A stretch of 6,703 nt of DNA from an uncultured Lachnospiraceae bacterium (GTDB taxonomy: Bacteria > Bacillota > Clostridia > Lachnospirales > Lachnospiraceae), in the NCBI GenBank assembly GCA_910585995.1, contig CAJUGG010000005.1:1-6703 (forward strand). Direction: 5' to 3'. Positions 1 through 4,349 of the stretch are shown here, in pieces (within the stretch, counting starts at the first letter, position 1; every line of letters starts with the position of its first letter). Under the pieces are notes generated by a model. That model was not told the DNA's origin, did no database searches, and worked only from the letters and a program-made list of their open reading frames with translations. The position numbers and the translations under genes are program-made.

Positions 1-40
1 ATGAAGCTGACTGTCACTAATAGGTCGAGGGCTTAACCAA
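1..40 (+). rRNA. 23S ribosomal RNA, 3' end (partial)
   Basis: The first 40 bases match the highly conserved end of bacterial 23S rRNA, with the recognisable core CTAATAGGTCGAGGGCTTAA at 17-36. The rest of the gene lies to the left of the window. The 3' end is placed at about 40 by analogy with other 23S genes, where the mature RNA ends a few bases after GGCTTAACC; the exact end is an estimate. The tRNA-Asn that follows on the same strand is probably in the same transcript. Confidence 0.9.
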
Positions 41-139
41 GAGGTTTAGGGTTGGATGTAGTATAAGAAGTGAGAAAGTGAGTATCTTTTTAGACTGTAT
101 GTGATTTTGAGGGTATAGAAGAAGTACCTGAAGGTATAA

Positions 140-211
140 TCCTCGATAGCTCAATGGTAGAGCACTCGGCTGTTAACCGAGTTGTTGTAGGTTCGAGCCC
201 TACTCGGGGAG
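140..211 (+). tRNA. tRNA-Asn(GUU)
   Basis: A complete cloverleaf can be drawn. The acceptor stem is TCCTCGA (140-146) with TCGGGGA (204-210) and discriminator G211. The D stem is GCTC/GAGC (149-152/160-163). The anticodon stem is CTCGG/CCGAG (165-169/177-181) with loop CTGTTAA and anticodon GTT at 172-174. The T stem is GTAGG/CCTAC (187-191/199-203) with loop TTCGAGC. No CCA is encoded. It lies about 100 bases after the 23S end with no promoter visible between, so it is probably released from the rRNA transcript. Confidence 0.97.
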
Positions 212-215
212 TTTG

Positions 216-252
216 AAAAACCTTGCAGACATGTGTGTTTGCAAGGTTTTTT
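216..252 (+). terminator. Intrinsic terminator after tRNA-Asn, probably bidirectional
   Basis: The 12-bp stem AAAAACCTTGCA (216-227) with TGCAAGGTTTTT (240-251) encloses a 12-base loop and ends in a run of six T (247-252). It starts five bases after the tRNA and ends the rRNA/tRNA unit. On the minus strand the same hairpin lies 10 bases beyond the stop codon of the convergent ROK gene and also ends in a T run, so it can serve both transcripts. A related hairpin recurs at 4268-4303. Confidence 0.9.
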
Positions 253-262
253 GTTGTCTCTC

Positions 263-1384
263 TCAGATTGCAGACAAAAAAGTACGGATAAAGGGAATTG
301 CTGCGCCAGCGGCTATTGCATTGTTTTCCTGCGCACCAAGCAGAAGAAAACTCTCCTCTTCCGGAAAAGCAGTACGCCCCTGCACTTTTGAGAACAGGAT
401 ATCCAGATCTGTTTGCGTCAAATAAGGTGCAATATGGCCCCCCAGAACAATGATACAATCTAAAACCATATGAAGGTTATTGAGCGCCAATGCCAGGTGG
501 TTAAGATATTCAGACCAACGTATGGAGTGCTGCCTGTTTCCCTGACGAAGCAGGGCAAAAAAGTCGGGTAACTGCTCTCCTGATTCCAGCAGAGCTTCCG
601 CTGAACAGTAACACTCCATACATCCCTGTTTTCCACAGTAGCAGGAACGCCCTCCTTCCACCAGTGTCATGTGTTCTACGGTACCTGTTCGTCCTGTTCG
701 CCCCCGCTGAATCCGACCATTTGTAATGACCGCAGCGCCTAAGTGAACTCCCAGAGAGAGATAGATCGCATCAGTCAACTCTGGCTTCTGCCACAATTCC
801 AGCTCGGCGGCACATTCTGCATCATGGATAAAACGAACAGGAAATGGGAGCCGTTCTTCTAATAAACGGACGGTCAGCCCTGTGCAGTCCAGAATCTTGC
901 CGTAAAGAACCTTCTGTCCGTCCTCCGAGACAAGTCCCTGTATTCCGACACCCATCCCCAATACCGCACTTTCCTGAATCTCAGCATCTTGCAGCAATTC
1001 CAGGACGCTCTGGCTTAACACATCAAAATATGTCTCCTCCTGGGAAAACGCCAGGAGGATTTCTTTTTTCTCAATCACATTGCCATATAGATCAAGTATC
1101 ACAGCTGTTACCTGATTGGGCAGGATTTCCACTCCAATTGACGTGTATACAGAGGAACATGCTACATAAGCAGTAGCTTTTCGTCCAATGCCAGAGGACA
1201 TCTGACCCTGCTTTTCGATCAAACCGTCATCGATCAAAGCTGCCAAGTGCTGTGTTACGGTCGGTGGACTCATTTGCAGCATGGAGGCAATCCTTGATTT
1301 GGATATCCGGCCTTCCTGATAAATCAGACGATATACATCTGTATAATTTTTTTTTCGGATATCATTCATCGAAATTTTTTCCAT
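263..1384 (-). CDS. ROK-family transcriptional regulator (NagC/XylR type)
   Basis: This 373-residue protein has the length and layout of ROK sugar-responsive repressors. Residues about 12-75 form a winged helix-turn-helix (recognition helix region SPPTVTQHLAALIDDGL, then a wing with GIGRKA). Residues about 80-370 form the ROK domain. The zinc site CYCGKQGCME (C248, C250, C255) with H238 is intact, and the D of HDAECAA (D188) is kept. The ATP-binding N-terminal loop of ROK sugar kinases is lost (IGVEILPNQVTAV), as expected for a regulator. The sugar-binding ExGH motif reads TxEH (T235, H238), so the ligand may be unusual. AGAAAGG upstream of the ATG supports the start. It is divergent from the symporter operon and probably represses it, and perhaps itself; target and inducer are inferred, not shown. 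Confidence 0.92.
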   Translation of the reverse strand: MEKISMNDIRKKNYTDVYRLIYQEGRISKSRIASMLQMSPPTVTQHLAALIDDGLIEKQGQMSSGIGRKATAYVACSSVYTSIGVEILPNQVTAVILDLYGNVIEKKEILLAFSQEETYFDVLSQSVLELLQDAEIQESAVLGMGVGIQGLVSEDGQKVLYGKILDCTGLTVRLLEERLPFPVRFIHDAECAAELELWQKPELTDAIYLSLGVHLGAAVITNGRIQRGRTGRTGTVEHMTLVEGGRSCYCGKQGCMECYCSAEALLESGEQLPDFFALLRQGNRQHSIRWSEYLNHLALALNNLHMVLDCIIVLGGHIAPYLTQTDLDILFSKVQGRTAFPEEESFLLLGAQENNAIAAGAAIPFIRTFLSAI

Positions 1385-1422
1385 AGTACATTTACCTTTC
1401 TAATAATACATTTGCTTAAATG

Positions 1423-1450
1423 ATTATAGCGTATATGTATAAAAAAGCAA
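1423..1450 (-). promoter_or_regulatory. Promoter of the ROK gene
   Basis: Read on the minus strand, TTGCTT (1450-1445) is separated by 16 bases from a perfect TATAAT (1428-1423). The start point would fall near 1416, about 32 bases before the ATG. Just upstream of the -35 lies TTTTTGGTA (1455-1463), one of the repeated boxes of the divergent control region, so the promoter may be autoregulated. Confidence 0.7.
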
Positions 1451-1454
1451 CTAT

Positions 1455-1526
1455 TTTTTGGTAATTATCACAACAGAATGAAAAAAATTCGTTATTTATA
1501 CCAAAAACAAAAGTCAATATTTGGTA
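1455..1526. promoter_or_regulatory. Candidate operator: three TTTGGTA/TACCAAA boxes
   Basis: The motif TTTGGTA occurs at 1457-1463 and 1520-1526, and its inverse TACCAAA at 1499-1505. The last two form a 7-bp inverted repeat with a 14-base gap, centres 21 bp apart (about two helical turns). The outer pair TTTTTGGTA (1455-1463) and TACCAAAAA (1499-1507) is a 9-bp inverted repeat across 35 bases. The boxes lie between two divergent promoters, as expected for a dimeric regulator such as the ROK protein. The assignment to ROK is inference. Confidence 0.5.
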
Positions 1527-1547
1527 GTTCTGTGGATTGTAATTTGC

Positions 1548-1576
1548 TTGCAAGTACATTATTATTGAATTATATT
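1548..1576 (+). promoter_or_regulatory. Promoter of the symporter-EIIA operon
   Basis: TTGCAA (1548-1553) is followed after exactly 17 bases by TATATT (1571-1576), giving a start near 1583. An alternative -10, TATAAT at 1593-1598, lacks a good -35 at the right distance. Both -10 choices touch the 25-bp palindrome at 1574-1598. Confidence 0.55.
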
Positions 1577-1598
1577 ATATAAAATGATTTTATATAAT
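1574..1598. promoter_or_regulatory. Perfect 25-bp palindrome over the operon -10/start region
   Basis: ATTATATAAAAT (1574-1585) and ATTTTATATAAT (1587-1598) are perfect reverse complements around the single base G1586. The element begins inside the proposed -10 and covers the expected start point, the classic position of a repressor operator. The flanking bases 1573 and 1599 do not continue the symmetry. The region is AT-rich, so some symmetry is expected by chance, but a perfect 12-bp arm pair is not. The binder could be the ROK protein or another regulator. Confidence 0.6.
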
Positions 1599-1622
1599 GA
1601 ATTTACAAAAAGGAGAATCATC

Positions 1623-1679
1623 ATGGGAATCATCGAAAAGGACTGCAAAAATGTGAAAGGAGAACATTATGAAAAGTAA
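1623..1679 (+). CDS. 18-codon leader ORF overlapping the symporter start
   Basis: An ATG at 1623 is preceded by AAAAAGGAG at a good distance (7 bases) and opens an ORF encoding MGIIEKDCKNVKGEHYEK, with its stop at 1677-1679. It runs through the symporter's own AAAGGAG and ends 11 bases into the symporter gene in another frame. This geometry suits translational coupling or a leader peptide. The peptide is charged, has no membrane segment and is not recognised. It could be an untranslated accident, but the ribosome binding site is at least as good as those of the neighbouring genes. Confidence 0.4.
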   Translation: MGIIEKDCKNVKGEHYEK

Positions 1680-3048
1680 ATGGGGAAAGAGAATTGGATA
1701 TGGTATCGGCGACTTAGGATGTAATCTGGTGTTCAGCACCATGTCCTCTTATCTGCTGATCTTTTATACGGATGTATTCGGCATTGCCGCCGCCGCTGCC
1801 GGCACGATGATGCTGGTCACGAAACTTATTGATGCGATTACGGATACTGTTATGGGTATGATTGTGGACAAAACGCATACGAAATGGGGACAGGGACGGC
1901 CTTATTTTGTTATCGGCGCGATTCCTTTCGCCGTGTTTACTGTACTGACTTTTCTTGTACCGGATCTGAGTGAGGGAGGAAAGCTGATTTGGGCTTATGT
2001 GACCTACTGCCTGCTGTGTACAGCATATACTGTGGTCAATATTCCTCTGAATACGATTGTCCCGCGGCTGTCCGCTGACCCCAATGAGCGGAATATTCTG
2101 GTGACCACCCGCATGGTCTGTGCTCTGCTGGGGACCGCCATCGTCATGTCTATCACGACTCCTTTTGTCAAATTTGTGGGAAGTATTGTGGCTCCTGGTA
2201 TTGCGGACCCCTTTAAGAGTTCCAAAGCCTGGGTAATTGTCATGGGGGTTTATGGCGTGGCTGCTATGTTGATCTTCTTTCTTACCTTTGCCAGCACCAA
2301 GGAGGTTGTGCCTCCCTCTGTGCAGAATGAAAACAGTTCTCTCAAAGAGAATATCAAAGCTATGACTGGTCAGGCGTGGCTGGTCATGATCTTCAACTTT
2401 CTCTACTTTGCACTGTATGTAGTGCGTTCCACCACGGTGATTTATTTCTTCAAGTATAATCTCCAGCGTGAGGATCTGGCCACTTTAGTAGGCTTTTTGG
2501 GGATTCTGTCCGGCCTGCCGATGCTGCTGTGTCTGCCCAAACTGGAGGAAAAGTATGGCAAGCGAAATATTTTATTTCTCTCGGTTGCCATTTACCTGGT
2601 GGGAAATATTCTTATTCTGATCAATCAGACCTCTGTCGCTTTCCAGCTCACTGGTCTGGTCATCACTGGCCTGGGTATTTATGGTATCTTTGGAACTATC
2701 TTTGCCATGCAGCCTGACGCGATCGACTACTCGGAATGGAAGAAAAACCGTAGCATCTCCGGAACGATCGCTGCTTTTCAAGGATTGTTTGTCAAAGCCA
2801 GTATGGGGCTGGCCAGCTGGATCATCGGACTCTATCTGGGGATGAACGGATACAATGGAGAATTGTCCGCTCAGTCTGTCGCTGCCCAGCAGAGTATTCA
2901 ATTTTGCTATATGTGGATTCCTGTGATTTTGTGTGTCCTGCTGGTAGTTGCCAATGTGTTCTGGAAGTTAGACTCCTGTGCCGAAGAGATGCGTACGGAG
3001 TTGAATGAGCGGCGTGAAAGATTGCAGGAACTCATTGAAAAATGGTAA
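1669..3048 (+). CDS. GPH-family sugar:cation symporter (MelB/LacS-like)
   Basis: This 459-residue polytopic membrane protein belongs to the glycoside-pentoside-hexuronide:cation symporter family, in the MFS superfamily. Family hallmarks are YGIGDLGCN (11-19), FYTDVFGI (32-39), LIDAITDTVMG (53-63) and the first cytoplasmic loop DKTHTKWGQGRPY (67-79). NIPLNTIVPRLS (124-135) and QPDAIDYSEWKKNRS (348-362) also fit. D55 and D59 coincide with the cation-site aspartates of MelB, and K376 matches the MelB lysine of helix XI, so cation-coupled transport should be intact. About 12 hydrophobic segments are visible. The C-terminus is a short charged helix (about 434-459) and lacks the EIIA(Glc) domain found in LacS. 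The start is fixed by AAAGGAG six bases upstream. The substrate is probably a glycoside, oligosaccharide or pentose; no hydrolase is present to narrow it. An EIIA gene follows after 14 bases. Confidence 0.93.
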   Translation: MKSKWGKRIGYGIGDLGCNLVFSTMSSYLLIFYTDVFGIAAAAAGTMMLVTKLIDAITDTVMGMIVDKTHTKWGQGRPYFVIGAIPFAVFTVLTFLVPDLSEGGKLIWAYVTYCLLCTAYTVVNIPLNTIVPRLSADPNERNILVTTRMVCALLGTAIVMSITTPFVKFVGSIVAPGIADPFKSSKAWVIVMGVYGVAAMLIFFLTFASTKEVVPPSVQNENSSLKENIKAMTGQAWLVMIFNFLYFALYVVRSTTVIYFFKYNLQREDLATLVGFLGILSGLPMLLCLPKLEEKYGKRNILFLSVAIYLVGNILILINQTSVAFQLTGLVITGLGIYGIFGTIFAMQPDAIDYSEWKKNRSISGTIAAFQGLFVKASMGLASWIIGLYLGMNGYNGELSAQSVAAQQSIQFCYMWIPVILCVLLVVANVFWKLDSCAEEMRTELNERRERLQELIEKW

Positions 3049-3062
3049 AAGGAGAGACTTTT

Positions 3063-3992
3063 ATGCAAGATTATTTACAAAAATTCAAAAGTTTTCTGGA
3101 CAGAACAGACAAGAGCAATGAGGAAGACATTCTGGAAAAGAAGAACATCATCTTTAACTGTAGCTCTGTCACTCCCGAAGAGGCGATCCGAGCCTGTGGC
3201 AGACTACTGCTGGAAAGCGGCTGTATTGACGAGGGCTATATTAAGGCTATGATAAAACGTGACAAGAGCAATTCTGTAGCTGTAGGAAGTCATGTGGCTA
3301 TTCCCCACGGTGATTATGAGGCTCGTAGATTTGTTAAGAAGACCGGGATAGCAGTTCTGACATATCCAGACGGGATCAACTGGAATGGGGAAGAAGTCAG
3401 ACTGGTGATTGGCATCGCATCCAAAGATGAGGAGCATCTGGATATATTGAAACGTGTGGCAACGATAGCTGTCGATGAAAAGGCCGTTGATCAGCTAGTG
3501 GACAGCACGGACTTGAACACTCTGTATACCTGCCTCAACGCTTTGGAGACGACGAAAGTAAGTCGGCCCCTCTTGGAAAAGAAGAACATTATCCTGAATT
3601 GCAGATTTGCCACTCCGGAGGAAGCCATCAGGTCCTGCGGCCAGTTGATGGTGGAAAGTGGCTATGTCAGCAAGGGCTATATCCGGGACATGCTAGAACG
3701 CAACGCCGATTTCTCTGTAGCTATTGGCAGCCATGTGGCTATTCCACATGGTACAGCCGAATCTCAAGAGTTTATCAAAAGAACCGGCCTGGTAGTTATG
3801 ACCTGCTCGGACGGAATCCAATGGGATGGTAAGCTCGTCCGTTTGGTGATCGGCATTGCATCCAAGGGTGATCAACATCTGGATATTCTTAAACGCATTG
3901 CAGATATGGTTCAGACGGAAGAAGACACCGACGCTCTGGTAGAACACGCCACTGCAGAGGAACTGTACAGGAAACTGAATGGCCTGATATAG
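3063..3992 (+). CDS. Tandem double PTS EIIA domain protein (mannitol/fructose type)
   Basis: The 309-residue soluble protein consists of two EIIA domains of the mannitol/fructose/nitrogen fold (PTS_EIIA type 2), at about 24-161 and 171-308. Each has GSHVAIPHG with the phospho-accepting histidine (H82, H229) and the second active-site histidine in HLDILKR (H125, H272). The copies align without gaps at a constant 147-residue offset and are about 57% identical (78 of 138, counted by hand), so they arose by internal duplication and both look active. Known EIIA proteins take phosphate from HPr and pass it to EIIB, but no EIIB or EIIC lies in the window. The gene follows the symporter by 14 bases, suggesting regulation of uptake. 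The start at 3063 has AAAAGGAG eight bases upstream; an in-frame ATG at 3042, inside the symporter gene, has no such site. Confidence 0.93.
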   Translation: MQDYLQKFKSFLDRTDKSNEEDILEKKNIIFNCSSVTPEEAIRACGRLLLESGCIDEGYIKAMIKRDKSNSVAVGSHVAIPHGDYEARRFVKKTGIAVLTYPDGINWNGEEVRLVIGIASKDEEHLDILKRVATIAVDEKAVDQLVDSTDLNTLYTCLNALETTKVSRPLLEKKNIILNCRFATPEEAIRSCGQLMVESGYVSKGYIRDMLERNADFSVAIGSHVAIPHGTAESQEFIKRTGLVVMTCSDGIQWDGKLVRLVIGIASKGDQHLDILKRIADMVQTEEDTDALVEHATAEELYRKLNGLI

Positions 3993-4035
3993 AGCATAAT
4001 TGTATTTTACAGCTGATTCTTAAAGCCTTTCCCTC

Positions 4036-4064
4036 TTGCTAAATGAGAAAAGTTATGTTAATAT
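4036..4064 (+). promoter_or_regulatory. Stable-RNA-type promoter (possibly relic) of the tRNA-Asn-like unit
   Basis: TTGCTA (4036-4041) is followed after 17 bases by TAATAT (4059-4064), preceded by an extended -10 TG (4056-4057). The stretch 4031-4064 matches the promoter in front of tRNA-Glu (6516-6549) at 25 of 34 ungapped positions, including CCTCTTGC-AAATG and TGNTAATAT with identical spacing. It is therefore probably a diverged copy of a tRNA promoter rather than part of the sugar operon. It lacks the A-tracts seen upstream of the tRNA-Glu promoter. Whether it still works is unknown. Confidence 0.55.
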
Positions 4065-4077
4065 ATTACTCACTAGG

Positions 4078-4092
4078 TTATCAGTCTGATAA
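4078..4092. repeat. 15-bp palindrome just after the relic promoter
   Basis: TTATCAG (4078-4084) and CTGATAA (4086-4092) are perfect inverted arms around T4085. It sits about 14-28 bases after the -10 at 4059-4064, a possible operator position, or near the 5' end of the RNA as a small stem. No binder is recognised. Confidence 0.4.
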
Positions 4093-4113
4093 TAGCCAAA
4101 AGGAGTGAAAAAT

Positions 4114-4229
4114 ACCTCGATTGTAATTTAGCCATAATACTCTGTCATTGATATGGTATGTAATGATATCAATGACAGAGTACTTGGTTGTTAAATGAGT
4201 TGTTGTAAGTCCGAGTCTTAATCAGGGAG
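4114..4229 (+). pseudogene. tRNA-Asn-like relic or tRNA-derived RNA
   Basis: Positions 4177-4229 align without gaps to 159-211 of the intact tRNA-Asn at 42 of 53 positions, keeping the GTT anticodon (4190-4192) and most of the T arm. Ten of the 11 differences replace G or C by A or T, typical of decay. A possible 5' acceptor half is CCTCGAT (4115-4121), which can pair with ATCAGGG (4221-4227) except at one position. Between the halves the D-arm region is expanded from 11 to about 55 bases and contains a perfect 17-bp hairpin. Anticodon-stem mismatches and the expansion rule out a normal tRNA. It has its own promoter-like and terminator-like sequences, so it may be a dead tRNA gene or a tRNA-derived non-coding RNA. 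Confidence 0.7.
4138..4182. repeat. Perfect 17-bp inverted repeat inside the tRNA-like relic
   Basis: TACTCTGTCATTGATAT (4138-4154) and ATATCAATGACAGAGTA (4166-4182) are exact reverse complements around an 11-base loop. The right arm includes the AGAGTA that aligns to the D stem of tRNA-Asn, so the repeat seems to have been made from, or inserted next to, tRNA sequence. No T run follows, so it is not a standard terminator. Confidence 0.85.
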
Positions 4230-4267
4230 CTATAGATATGATAGAGTGGTGGAATCCTAGTTTGTAT

Positions 4268-4303
4268 AACCTTGCGTTTCTGGAGAAGAAAAGCAGGGTT
4301 TTT
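4268..4303 (+). terminator. Intrinsic terminator, diverged copy of the tRNA-Asn terminator
   Basis: The stem AACCTTGC (4268-4275) with GCAGGGTT (4293-4300), eight pairs including one G-U, has a 17-base loop and a T run at 4299-4303. The stem core and the tail GGTTTTTGTTG match the terminator after the intact tRNA-Asn (216-256). It would end both the tRNA-like RNA and any read-through from the symporter-EIIA operon, which has no clear terminator nearer to its end at 3992. Confidence 0.75.
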
Positions 4304-4316
4304 GTTGCTATACAAA

Positions 4317-4322
4317 TATAAT
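4317..4322 (+). promoter_or_regulatory. Possible -10 box for the c-di-GMP gene
   Basis: A perfect TATAAT lies 27 bases before the ATG at 4350, right after the terminator. No good -35 hexamer is found 16-18 bases upstream, where the terminator's 3' arm lies, so this is a weak call. Confidence 0.3.
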
Positions 4323-4349
4323 TTCTTACAGGGGTGAAGGAGTCACAGT

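Noticed and set aside
90..458. Minus-strand ORF of 122 codons across tRNA-Asn
   Set aside because: Its translation over the tRNA (GLEPTT...ECSTIELS) is the well-known artefact of reading a tRNA gene backwards, and it crosses the terminator and overlaps the ROK gene.
2004..2243. Antisense ORFs inside the symporter, EIIA and c-di-GMP genes
   Set aside because: They lie wholly within well-supported genes, have no ribosome binding sites of note and no recognisable domains.
3042..3062. Upstream in-frame ATG of the EIIA gene, overlapping the symporter by 7 bases
   Set aside because: It has no ribosome binding site, whereas the ATG at 3063 has AAAAGGAG at the right distance.
4177..4229. Functional second tRNA-Asn
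   Set aside because: The anticodon stem has mismatches, the acceptor pairing is imperfect and the D-arm region is expanded by about 44 bases with a long hairpin.
4177..4229. Integrase att site of a genomic island
   Set aside because: The direct repeat is only 79% identical, no integrase is present, and a tRNA-type promoter precedes the copy, so a duplicated tRNA unit explains more; kept only as an alternative.
3993..4349. c-di-GMP riboswitch in front of the REC-HD-GYP-PAS-GGDEF gene
   Set aside because: I looked for a GEMM-type aptamer because of the downstream gene. The interval is instead explained by a tRNA-Asn-like unit and its terminator, and no aptamer-like conserved core was seen.
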